From NCBI GenBank assembly GCA_013001885.1, contig JABDLD010000075.1:124001-188000 (forward strand): 64,000 nt of DNA, in the 5' to 3' direction. Under the pieces are notes generated by a model. The model was given only the letters and a program-made list of their open reading frames with translations, was not told the DNA's origin and ran no database searches. The position numbers and the translations under genes were made by a program. Source of the stretch: Lysobacterales bacterium (GTDB lineage Bacteria; Pseudomonadota; Gammaproteobacteria; Xanthomonadales; SZUA-36). Positions within the stretch are counted from its first letter, which is position 1, and every line of letters starts with the position of its first letter. Below, piece after piece: positions 1 through 7,504 of this stretch.

Positions 1-421
1 GGCGCGTGGTTTCGAACGCCTTCAATGCCACCCGCAAGGCCGAGGCTTCAAAAATCATAGCCAGGATCAGCACCACGTAATTCCACTGCACATTTGCCAG
101 TTCCCGCGGGTGCAGCAGGTGTTGAATGCCCTCGTAAATGGCGATTCCGCCACCCAGCGCGAAAATCAGGATGGCCACCACGAAACTCCAGAAAAAAATC
201 TCGTTTCCGTAACCGAAAGGGTGGCTCTCGTCGGGCGGCTTTTTACTCAGGCCGATGCCAAAAAGAAGCAGGACGCCATTGCCCGTATCAACCAGCGAGT
301 GAATGCCTTCTGACAGCATGGCGGAAGAGCCGGTGAAAAAAGCGGCGACAAACTTGCAGACCGCAATGGCCGAATTGGCTGCAATAGCGCCATAGATTGC
401 AATTTTTGAAGATCCCGCCAT
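1..421 (-). CDS. Cation diffusion facilitator (CDF) transporter, N-terminal part
   Basis: The gene runs off the left edge of the window, so only the first 140 codons are present. The protein begins MAGSSKIAIYGAIAANSA and shows the CDF transmembrane pattern. A conserved helix carries SEGIHSLVD, which supplies metal-site residues, and it is followed by the PPDESHPFGYG loop typical of the SLC30A9-like branch. The family exports divalent metals (Zn, Fe, Mn, Co) from the cytoplasm by proton exchange. The usual first Asp of the helix-2 motif is Glu here, as in relatives with the SEG motif. Metal specificity cannot be read from this fragment. It is transcribed divergently from the SLC13 transporter. 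Confidence 0.85.
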   Translation of the reverse strand, partial: MAGSSKIAIYGAIAANSAIAVCKFVAAFFTGSSAMLSEGIHSLVDTGNGVLLLFGIGLSKKPPDESHPFGYGNEIFFWSFVVAILIFALGGGIAIYEGIQHLLHPRELANVQWNYVVLILAMIFEASALRVALKAFETTR

Positions 422-500
422 GACTCCTGCCCAAGGGTGAAGTAGAAGAGACGGATGGTACCAGAACAGGGACTCACATTGACGTCAAAGAACTTTTAAA

Positions 501-1955
501 ATGTCGTGCATGCCGAATCAATCCCGCTCCATCAGCAACAAGGTTTCCTATCGCGACAGCCGCCGCGCTTCCGCCCGTATCCTCACGCCGGGGAAAAGGC
601 ATGCTTTGCGGCGTTTCGTTTCATTCGTGCTGGTTTCAGCCGTGACGCTCTATGTCTGGGTTACGCTGACCAGTTCGTTTCCACCCGAACAGCGCGCTGT
701 ATTGTTCCTTTTTTTGCTGGCGGTGGGCCTGTGGATTACCGAGGCGGTGCCCGCTTTCGCCGTGGGGCTGCTGATCATGGGTTACCTGGTTTTTGTTCTG
801 GGAACACCCATGCTGTTGAAGGAACCCGGGGACGTCAGTCCCTATCTGAACACCTGGTCGAGCCCGGTGATCTGGCTGATGCTGGGCGGGTTTTTCATGG
901 CGGAAGGCCTTTCCCGCACCGGCCTGGACCGAAAACTTTTCGCGCTGGCGATCAAGCCGGCAGGCAGCCGCCCCAGCCGTGTCCTGCTGGCGGTCATGTT
1001 GACCAGCGCCGTTGCTTCCATGTTCATCTCCAATACATCAACCACGGTGTTGATGATCGGAGCGGTATTGCCGCTGGTTCGCCAGGTTGGAAGAAAAGAA
1101 CCCTTTGCCAAAGCGCTGATGGTCGCCATTCCCCTGTCGGCCTCGGTCGGAGGCATGGGCACGATCATCGGCAGCGCGCCCAACGCGATCGCGGCGGGAG
1201 TGGCGTCCGGGTTCGGGCAAGGTATCGATTTTGTTGAGTGGATGATGCTCGGAGTGCCGGTTGCGCTGGTGTTGGTGTTCGCCGCCTGGTTCCTGCTGCT
1301 GCGCCTGTTTCCGCCCGGCATGGAAGAATTCAGCCTGGAACTTGGCCTGGCGGAGGAACCCGAGATGCCGGGGCTGCGGGAACGCTTGATGGTCGGGGCA
1401 ATTTCACTGCTCACCGTGGGCTTGTGGATGACTACGCCCCTGCACGGAATTCACGTTGCGGCCATTTCCCTGATCCCGATCGTCGGCCTCACCATGACCC
1501 AGGTGCTGGGTGCGGCGGATGTCAGGGGTTTACCCTGGGATACGTTGATGCTGGTGGCTGGCGGCCTTTCGCTGGGCGCTGCTGTAGTCGACACTGGCCT
1601 CGCAGCGCGGCTGGCCCTATCGCTGGAGTTCCTGACCATGCTGAATCTGGATGTGCTGGTGTTTGCGGCTCTGGCCCTGGTGACCGTTACCCTGTCGAAC
1701 TTCATGAGTAACACGGCGACCGTCTCGCTGATACTGCCGGTAGCCGTGGCCCTGGTTCCGGGCCGGGAACTGGAAATGTGCCTGATCCTGGGGCTCAGCG
1801 CCTCTTGTGCGTTGCTGCTGCCGGTATCGACCCCGCCGAACGCGGTCGCGTTCAGCACAGGAGAAATTCAGACGCGGGACTTGCGCCCCGGTGCCGTCCT
1901 GATCGGTCTGCTGGGCCCTGTTGTCGTGATTGCCTGGGTTTTGCTCGTGACCTAG
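501..1955 (+). CDS. SLC13/DASS-family sodium:anion symporter
   Basis: This 484-residue membrane protein matches the divalent anion:sodium symporter family. A non-membrane N-terminus of about 40 residues precedes roughly a dozen hydrophobic segments. Two pseudo-repeats can be seen: one with SNTSTTVLMIGAVLP followed by GSAPNAIAAG, the other with SNFMSNTATVSLILP followed by STPPNAVAFS. These SNT and PN motifs form the sodium and anion sites in the family. Substrates are usually C4-dicarboxylates, sulfate or phosphate. The adjacent pst genes make phosphate or sulfate a fair guess, but the sequence does not decide. ATG codons at 501 and 510 are both possible starts. The end overlaps the convergent pstB by 4 bases. 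Confidence 0.85.
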   Translation: MSCMPNQSRSISNKVSYRDSRRASARILTPGKRHALRRFVSFVLVSAVTLYVWVTLTSSFPPEQRAVLFLFLLAVGLWITEAVPAFAVGLLIMGYLVFVLGTPMLLKEPGDVSPYLNTWSSPVIWLMLGGFFMAEGLSRTGLDRKLFALAIKPAGSRPSRVLLAVMLTSAVASMFISNTSTTVLMIGAVLPLVRQVGRKEPFAKALMVAIPLSASVGGMGTIIGSAPNAIAAGVASGFGQGIDFVEWMMLGVPVALVLVFAAWFLLLRLFPPGMEEFSLELGLAEEPEMPGLRERLMVGAISLLTVGLWMTTPLHGIHVAAISLIPIVGLTMTQVLGAADVRGLPWDTLMLVAGGLSLGAAVVDTGLAARLALSLEFLTMLNLDVLVFAALALVTVTLSNFMSNTATVSLILPVAVALVPGRELEMCLILGLSASCALLLPVSTPPNAVAFSTGEIQTRDLRPGAVLIGLLGPVVVIAWVLLVT

Positions 1956-2731
1956 CCGTAACGGCCTTCGATATAGTCGGACGTTTCCTTGTGTTGCGGG
2001 GTCACGAACATCTGGCCGGTCTCGGTGTGCTCGACCACCTTGCCCATCAGCATGAAAATACATTCTTCACTGGCGCGCCGCGCCTGGGCCATGTTGTGGG
2101 TGACAATCAGAATGGTGTATTGGCCGCGAAGCTCCCAGATCAGCTCTTCCACCGCTTCGGTTCCCTTCGGATCGAGTGCGGAGCAGGGTTCGTCCATCAG
2201 AAGAACGCCGGGCTTGACCGGCAATAACCTCGCGATACAGAGCTTCTGCTGTTCTTCCAGCGAGAGGGCAGTGGCCTTCTTGTCCAGCTTGTCCTTGACC
2301 TTGTCCCAAAGCAAAACGGTTTTCAATGCGTCTTCAACGATGTCATCGTCTTCGCTTTTGGAGGTTTTTCTGCCCGCATTGTGAATGTGGTGTCCAAATA
2401 GGACGTTTTCCCGGATCGAAATGGGCAGCGGATTGGGCCGCTGGAACACCATGCCGATCTGCTTGCGCACCTGAATCAGCTCGACTTCCGGATCGTAGAT
2501 GTTTTCGCCCATGACGTCGATGGTGCCGGTGATGCGAACATACCCCAGCCTTTCATTGATGCGGTTAACACTGCGCAGAAACGTGCTTTTACCGCAACCT
2601 GACGGGCCGATCATCGAAGTGATGATGCCCTGTTTGATGTCGAGGTCGACATCAAACAAGGCCTGGAATGTACCGTACCAGAGGTTCAGTTTCTGCGTTC
2701 TGATGGCCATGTTGCCGGCTTGTTCCTGCAT
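1952..2731 (-). CDS. pstB: Phosphate ABC transporter ATPase, copy with degenerate signature motif
   Basis: The 259-residue protein is PstB-like over its full length and would energise phosphate import through PstA/PstC. The Walker A motif GPSGCGKST (42-50), Q-loop Gln97, Walker B LLMDEP with Glu181, D-loop SALDP and H-loop His202 (THNM) are all canonical. The ABC signature, normally LSGGQQQR, reads LSLEEQQK (156-163), so the Gly-Gly pair that contacts the partner's ATP is lost. It is the last gene of the pst operon, with its start codon overlapping the stop of the second pstB (TGATG). The neighbouring copy has the opposite defects, which suggests the two form a heterodimer. A sequencing error is unlikely because the frame is intact and the rest is conserved. 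Confidence 0.93.
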   Translation of the reverse strand: MQEQAGNMAIRTQKLNLWYGTFQALFDVDLDIKQGIITSMIGPSGCGKSTFLRSVNRINERLGYVRITGTIDVMGENIYDPEVELIQVRKQIGMVFQRPNPLPISIRENVLFGHHIHNAGRKTSKSEDDDIVEDALKTVLLWDKVKDKLDKKATALSLEEQQKLCIARLLPVKPGVLLMDEPCSALDPKGTEAVEELIWELRGQYTILIVTHNMAQARRASEECIFMLMGKVVEHTETGQMFVTPQHKETSDYIEGRYG

Positions 2732-3483
2732 CAGCCAAACCTCCCTTCGACATAATCCCGTGTGCGCTGGTCCTTTACTTCTCCGGTGAACAGGTCTTCG
2801 GTCATACCGACCTCAACACATTGACCTTCCAGGAAGAACGCGGTGCGGTCAGCCAGGCGACGCGCCTGTTGCACCAGGTTGGTCACCAGGATGATGGTGA
2901 CTTCCTTGCGCAGTTCTTTCAGCACGTCTTCAATGCGCATGGTGGTCACCGGATCGACGGCAATGGAAAATTCGTCCAGCATCAGCAGTTCCGGGTCCTG
3001 TGACAGCGCGCGTGCGATGGTCAGGCGCTGCTGCTGGCCGCCGGAGAGCAAGCTTCCGAGCGAATCCAGCCGATCTTTGACCTCGTCCCACAGGGCGGCG
3101 CGGGTCAGGCAGCGCTCAACGATGATGTCCAGCTCCGCCTTCTTCTTCTGACCGTTGAGCCGCGGTGACAGCGCCACGTTGTCATAGATGGACAGGGGCA
3201 AACCGACCGGCAGCGGAAAGACTACCCCGATCCGCCGGCGCAGGCCGTAGACATTACGAATTTTGCTGACGTCGACGTCGTTGAACACGATTTTCCCGTC
3301 GACGCGCATGTCCGGATCGAACATGTCCATCCGGTTGACCGCTTTTAGAAAAGAAGTCTTACCCGCATTCGCCGGCCCGATGATGCCGAAAATTTCGTGC
3401 TCCTGGATATCGAAACTGACGCCTTCCAGCGCGGTCGCGCCACCGTACCGAATCTGCAGGTCGCTTACGCTCAGCTTCACCAT
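2731..3483 (-). CDS. pstB: Phosphate ABC transporter ATPase, copy with intact signature but lost Q- and H-loops
   Basis: This 250-residue ATPase is a PstB paralogue sharing the C-terminal DYVEGRFG ending. Its ABC signature LSGGQQQRL (146-154) is perfect. The ATP-binding half is altered: Walker A is GPANAGKTS (36-44), the Q-loop Gln is Pro90 (VVFP), the H-loop His is Asn202 (VTNL), and the residue after the catalytic Glu171 is Phe instead of Pro. Family knowledge says Q- and H-loop residues couple and catalyse hydrolysis, so its own site should be weak or inactive, while it can donate a good signature motif to a partner. The start overlaps the end of pstA by 7 bases and its stop overlaps the next pstB start, implying translational coupling and equal amounts. 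Confidence 0.92.
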   Translation of the reverse strand: MVKLSVSDLQIRYGGATALEGVSFDIQEHEIFGIIGPANAGKTSFLKAVNRMDMFDPDMRVDGKIVFNDVDVSKIRNVYGLRRRIGVVFPLPVGLPLSIYDNVALSPRLNGQKKKAELDIIVERCLTRAALWDEVKDRLDSLGSLLSGGQQQRLTIARALSQDPELLMLDEFSIAVDPVTTMRIEDVLKELRKEVTIILVTNLVQQARRLADRTAFFLEGQCVEVGMTEDLFTGEVKDQRTRDYVEGRFG

Positions 3484-4346
3484 TTTTTCTTGCCCCGTAA
3501 ATACATGCGCAATGCGATGGACAGGCTGTTCATCAACAGCACCATCGAGATCAGCACCAGGGCGACACCGAACGGCAACTGCTCGGGCATATTGGGCACC
3601 TGGGTGGACACCACGAACAGGTGAAGCGATAGCGCCATCGTCTGGTCAAGGACCCCCTGAGGCAGCAGCGGCAGGAAAAACGCCGCGCCGGTAAACATGA
3701 TTGGGGCGGTCTCACCGGAGGTCCGGGAAACTTCGAGAATAACGCCCGTGAGAATGCCGGTGACGGCATTGGGCAGCACCACCCGGCGGATGGTCTGCCA
3801 GCGCGTCGCGCCCATGTTCCAGCAGGCCTCGCGGAACGCCATCGGCACGGCTTGCAACGATTCACGGGTCGCCACGATCACCACCGGCAAGGTCATGATG
3901 GCCAGGGTCAGGCTGGCGGCGAGAATGCTGGTGCCGAATTTGAAGAAGATGACAAAGGCGCCGACCCCAAACAGCGCGTGCACGATAGAAGGCACACCGG
4001 CCAGGTTGATAATGGCCAGGTTGATGGCGCGCGTGAACCAGTTGTCAGAGGCGTATTCACTCAGGTAAATGGCCGCAGCGATACCCAACGGCACCGAGGC
4101 GAGCAATGCAACCACGACCAGCAGGATGGTGCCAAGCAACGCGGGGAAAATACCCCCGGCCGTCATGCCCTTGGTGGGCCCGGTAAAAAGGAATTCGAAA
4201 GAGATAACCGGCGCGCCCTTGTAAATCAGCGTGCTCATGATCAGCACCACAGGCAGGATCAGTATCCCCGTCATGGTTCCCAGGCCAATCCGGAACAGCT
4301 TTTGCCGGGTTTCGTTCCTGCGGTTCAGTTCGGTTGATTCAAACAT
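3477..4346 (-). CDS. pstA: Phosphate ABC transporter permease PstA
   Basis: This 289-residue inner-membrane permease pairs with PstC to form the phosphate channel. Six membrane segments are apparent. The conserved cytoplasmic EAA loop (EACWNMGATRWQTIRRVVLP) docks the ATPase subunits. The N-terminus is hydrophilic for about 18 residues before the first helix. It lies 6 bases downstream of pstC and overlaps the first pstB gene by 7 bases. The length is normal for the family. Confidence 0.95.
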   Translation of the reverse strand: MFESTELNRRNETRQKLFRIGLGTMTGILILPVVLIMSTLIYKGAPVISFEFLFTGPTKGMTAGGIFPALLGTILLVVVALLASVPLGIAAAIYLSEYASDNWFTRAINLAIINLAGVPSIVHALFGVGAFVIFFKFGTSILAASLTLAIMTLPVVIVATRESLQAVPMAFREACWNMGATRWQTIRRVVLPNAVTGILTGVILEVSRTSGETAPIMFTGAAFFLPLLPQGVLDQTMALSLHLFVVSTQVPNMPEQLPFGVALVLISMVLLMNSLSIALRMYLRGKKKW

Positions 4347-4352
4347 GTCTCA

Positions 4353-5276
4353 TCACCCCTTGCGCACGCCGCGAACAACGAGGTCAGCGATCAGATTGAT
4401 TATGAAGGTCACTATGAACAGGAAAATTCCGATGGTAAACAGCGCCTGGTAGTGGGGCGAACCGGCCGCGGTTTCACCCAGTTCCGCGGCGATGGTCGCC
4501 GTCAGCGCGCGCACGGAGTCAAACACGCTGGTTGGAATATTGATCGAGTGGCCGGTAGCCATCAGAACCGCCATGGTCTCACCAAAGCCGCGGCCGACGC
4601 CCAGCAACACGGCGCCCAGCAAGCCGTTCTTCGCGGCCGGCAGCACCACCTTGTAAATGACCTGCCAGCGCGTGGCGCCCATGGCCTCAGCCGCCTCGCG
4701 GTAGCGGTCCGGAACGGCTTTCAGCGCATCCTCGGCAATGGATGTCATGATCGGTGCAGCCATCAGTCCCAGGATCACGCCGGCGTTCAATACATTGAGC
4801 CCGACCGGAACATTGAACGTTTGGATGATGATCGGATTCATGATTGCCAATCCGATGAAACCCCACACCACGGACGGGATAGCGGCCAGCAGTTCTACCG
4901 TTACTTTCAGGACTTCCCGGGTCTTGCCGCTGGAGAATTCGGCAATGAAAATGGCTGTACCGAGGGAAAACGGGATCGCAATCAGCATGGCCAGGCCGGT
5001 CACGCTCGCGGTGCCTGCAATCAAGGCCAGGATGCCGAAGGTTTCCTTGCTTTCAGAGGTGGGGCGCCAGTTCGGCGAAAAGAAGAACTCCCTGAAATTG
5101 AACTCACCGAACAGGAAGCCAAAGCCTTCCTTGGAGATGAAAACAAAGATTCCAACGATGAAAACGATGGCGGAAATACCGCCGATGAAGACCAGGATCT
5201 GCACCGCTTTGTCGATGTACCAGTCACGGTTCAGCTGGTCGAAGCTGGCCGGCGTGGTGGAAGAAGAATTCTCCAT
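4353..5276 (-). CDS. pstC: Phosphate ABC transporter permease PstC
   Basis: This is the second inner-membrane permease of the phosphate importer, 307 residues from the ATG at 5276. I chose this start (MENSSSTTPASF) over an upstream TTG at 5300 because the TTG lies inside phoU, while the ATG follows the phoU stop by only a few bases. The EAA loop EAAEAMGATRWQVIYKVVLP is present, as are the family motifs ETMAVLMATG and AGSPHYQALF. A periplasmic region follows the first membrane helix. It sits between the phoU fusion gene and pstA. Confidence 0.94.
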   Translation of the reverse strand: MENSSSTTPASFDQLNRDWYIDKAVQILVFIGGISAIVFIVGIFVFISKEGFGFLFGEFNFREFFFSPNWRPTSESKETFGILALIAGTASVTGLAMLIAIPFSLGTAIFIAEFSSGKTREVLKVTVELLAAIPSVVWGFIGLAIMNPIIIQTFNVPVGLNVLNAGVILGLMAAPIMTSIAEDALKAVPDRYREAAEAMGATRWQVIYKVVLPAAKNGLLGAVLLGVGRGFGETMAVLMATGHSINIPTSVFDSVRALTATIAAELGETAAGSPHYQALFTIGIFLFIVTFIINLIADLVVRGVRKG

Positions 5277-5280
5277 CAGC

Positions 5281-6342
5281 TCAGGCCTGTGTCGTCTCAA
5301 TGCCGGCCAGGAGGCCGAGTAAGCCGGATATCCTATCGCGCAGTTCGCGGTACTGGTCTGCGAGAGTCATTCCCTCGGGCAGGGTCCAGTCCAGGAAAGA
5401 GGTATGGAAAGGCACTTTCTGTACGTAACCGGACACCGGGCCGTTCACGCTGATCACGACGATATAGTCGGACAGATCGTGCTCCAGGGCCTCCAGGCGT
5501 TCGCTTTGCAGGTCCTCATCGGGCAGGCCCGTTTCGTTCAGAAACTCCATCAGCTGTGGTGAAGCGGCCTCCTGAACACCGGGTATGGCCGTGGAAAACT
5601 GGGCGGTCTCCTGGAAATTTTTTCGGCCAATCGCAGTGGCAAGCTGCGCCGTGCTGCAGCCGGGCTGGTCCAGAAACAGGATGCGATAGGTTTTCGGCAG
5701 CTTCTTCACGCCGTGGACAGCGAATACCGTCTGGTCGCAGATATTCTTTGCCTGGTCGCCTACACGCTTGAAAATATTGAAGACGGCGAAAATCACCATC
5801 ATCGTGGTCGCGTCCATCCGGTCGTCTTCGGCAAACAGCTCCTCGTAGAAACCGTCCATTCGGCCTTCCATTCGTTTCACCGCGTCCATCAGGGCGATGG
5901 CGCGTTCCGCGTTGCCCTCGCGGAAGGCAGAGCGGGCACCTGAGAGAATATCAATGGAATCGTCCGCCAGGCTGTCGATCCGGGCTGAAAACTTTTCGGG
6001 CAATGGCGCATCCAGCTGCAGGGATTCACGGCAGATCGTGACGGCATAGTCGCCAATGCGCTCCAGGATCACGTTGACGCGGATGGTCGACGCCATTTCC
6101 CTCAGAGCGCCGGCACCAGGCAGGTAACGGGCAATGAACGTATGGCAGAGCCGGTCGCACTGGCGGGAGTCGCGATTGATCGGGTGATCGCCAAGCACCA
6201 CCTCGTTGGCCAGCTTCTGGTCCCTGATAATCAGGGTGGTCTTGGCGCTGCGCAGCGCCGCCTCTACATCTTCTCCAATCTTCCAAAGCCAGTCACGGAC
6301 GTAGTTGAGATCCTTTTCCATGCGTTCTTCAAGATGACTCAT
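5281..6342 (-). CDS. phoU: PhoU-like regulator fused to an inactive LMW-phosphatase/ArsC-like domain
   Basis: The protein has 353 residues, against about 220-240 for ordinary PhoU. Residues 1-210 form the two PhoU three-helix bundles, with metal-cluster signatures near ERIGDYA (94-100) and KRVGDQAKN (192-200). Residues 217-325 resemble low-molecular-weight protein tyrosine phosphatase or thioredoxin-type arsenate reductase: a beta strand RILFL, a P-loop-like turn, an AQLATA helix, DYIVVI, and a final strand ending in DWTLPE. By eye alignment the catalytic P-loop Cys corresponds to Asp225 and the Arg to Thr231, so catalysis is unlikely. PhoU represses the Pho response through PhoR and the transporter. 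The extra domain may sense an oxyanion, which is inference. It has a strong ribosome site (GGGAGG) and lies between pstS and pstC. Confidence 0.85.
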   Translation of the reverse strand: MSHLEERMEKDLNYVRDWLWKIGEDVEAALRSAKTTLIIRDQKLANEVVLGDHPINRDSRQCDRLCHTFIARYLPGAGALREMASTIRVNVILERIGDYAVTICRESLQLDAPLPEKFSARIDSLADDSIDILSGARSAFREGNAERAIALMDAVKRMEGRMDGFYEELFAEDDRMDATTMMVIFAVFNIFKRVGDQAKNICDQTVFAVHGVKKLPKTYRILFLDQPGCSTAQLATAIGRKNFQETAQFSTAIPGVQEAASPQLMEFLNETGLPDEDLQSERLEALEHDLSDYIVVISVNGPVSGYVQKVPFHTSFLDWTLPEGMTLADQYRELRDRISGLLGLLAGIETTQA

Positions 6343-6384
6343 TTCGGCCTCCCGGTGCGATTACAGTTTGGTCTGCTGGATGCT

Positions 6385-6414
6385 CGGCGGGCACCGGCAC
6401 CGCGGTGCCCGCCG
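6385..6414 (-). other. Strong intercistronic hairpin between pstS and phoU
   Basis: An 11-bp perfect GC-rich stem (CGGCGGGCACC pairing with GGTGCCCGCCG) with an 8-base loop lies 16 bases after the pstS stop. No T-tract follows on the minus strand, so it does not look like an intrinsic terminator. Such structures after a binding-protein gene often protect the upstream mRNA from 3' exonucleases, giving more binding protein than permease. That role is inferred here. Confidence 0.6.
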
Positions 6415-6430
6415 ATTCTGAATGTGTCTG

Positions 6431-7312
6431 TCAGCCGCAGTTTGCCTCAGTAGCTGGAGCGTAACCCTTGTTCAGGATAATACACTGACCTTCGTCACTG
6501 AGAATCCAGTTCAGGTAATCGCCAACGAAGCCGGTGGGCTGGCCGTTGGTATACATGAACAGCGGGCGCGCGATGGGGTAACTGCCGTCCACGGCGGTTG
6601 ACACGGATGGATGGGTGCAGGCGCCGCCAATTTCCTGTGCGACACAGGGGAGTTTTACGTGCTCGGTTGCATACGCCAGTCCGCTGTAGCCGATGGCGCA
6701 AGGCGTGTTTTCGACCAGGTCTACAACGTCTTTGGAGCCGTGCATGTCACGGGTCCCCAGTTTGAAGTCGGCGTCACCCAGCACGGCTTCGCGGAAGTAG
6801 GCATAGGTACCGGAGTTGTTCTGGCGGCTGACGACGACGATTTCCTGGCCCTGGCAGCCCGGAACATCGACACCCAGGTCGCTCCAGTTCAGGTAGCTGC
6901 CGCCGTCACCATAAATTTCCGCCAGCTGTTCGGTGCTGATTTCATCCAGCGGGTTATCCGGGTGCAGGTAGATCGCAAGCGCGTCGAAACCGACCACGTG
7001 CTGAACGGGATCCTGGCCGTTGTCCCGGGCGAGCTTGAGCTCCTTTTCCTTGATGGCGCGGCTGGCATTGGCAATATCGACCGTGCCGTTGATCAGGGAC
7101 GCGATTCCGGTTCCGGAACCGCCACCGCTCACCGCTACGACGACGGCAGGGTTGACCACCTGGTACTCTTCAGCCCAGGCCTGGGCCACATTGACGAGTG
7201 TGTCGGAGCCCTTGTTCTGAATGACCTGGCGTTGTTCACCACCGCCGCAGGCAGCTAACAGTGCGGTGGCGAGCAGAGTGAAAACGATGAAAAGAATCGT
7301 GCGTGATGACAT
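6431..7312 (-). CDS. pstS: Phosphate-binding lipoprotein PstS
   Basis: The 293-residue protein is the phosphate receptor of the Pst importer. Residues 1-21 are a signal peptide ending in the lipobox LLAAC with Cys22, so it should be lipid-anchored rather than free in the periplasm. Phosphate-binding loops GSDT, SGGGSGTG (62-69) and RQNNSGTY are visible. It is the first gene of the operon and has a ribosome site GGAG before the ATG. A Pho box lies about 50 bases upstream of the start codon. It is followed by a strong hairpin before phoU. Lipid anchoring is less usual for PstS of Gram-negative bacteria. Confidence 0.95.
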   Translation of the reverse strand: MSSRTILFIVFTLLATALLAACGGGEQRQVIQNKGSDTLVNVAQAWAEEYQVVNPAVVVAVSGGGSGTGIASLINGTVDIANASRAIKEKELKLARDNGQDPVQHVVGFDALAIYLHPDNPLDEISTEQLAEIYGDGGSYLNWSDLGVDVPGCQGQEIVVVSRQNNSGTYAYFREAVLGDADFKLGTRDMHGSKDVVDLVENTPCAIGYSGLAYATEHVKLPCVAQEIGGACTHPSVSTAVDGSYPIARPLFMYTNGQPTGFVGDYLNWILSDEGQCIILNKGYAPATEANCG

Positions 7313-7363
7313 TTTATTCTCCTGTTGAAGGTCCGCAAAACCTGACGACGCTAGCGGTCAATT

Positions 7364-7381
7364 ATGACAATGATGTGACAG
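7364..7381 (-). promoter_or_regulatory. Pho box (PhoB-binding site) of the pst operon
   Basis: Read on the minus strand the site is CTGTCACATCATTGTCAT: two 7-base CTGTCA(C/T)-like repeats separated by 4 bases, matching the PhoB consensus except for one base in the second repeat. It lies about 50 bases upstream of pstS. A TAGCGT hexamer ten bases after the box could act as a weak -10, as is normal for PhoB-activated promoters. It implies phosphate-starvation induction of pstS-phoU-pstCABB. Confidence 0.8.
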
Positions 7382-7504
7382 TCCTGAAAAGGACACCGGC
7401 AACCATCGGCATGGGCGGACCTCAAATTTAATTACAAACAGCCAAGAGCCACACTGACCCGGATCAACATTCGAGCGGGCAGGGTGCGTTGGCCAACCTC
7501 CCGG

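Noticed and set aside
4452-5453. 333-residue frame on the plus strand across pstC
   Set aside because: Its composition is rich in Gly, Arg, His and Gln and free of motifs; pstC on the minus strand is certain.
5925-5990. Active phosphatase or arsenate reductase activity in the PhoU fusion
   Set aside because: The Cys and Arg of the P-loop are absent in the aligned positions, so catalysis by the usual mechanism is unlikely.
6385-6414. Intrinsic terminator after pstS
   Set aside because: No T-tract follows the stem on the minus strand, and the rest of the operon lies directly downstream.
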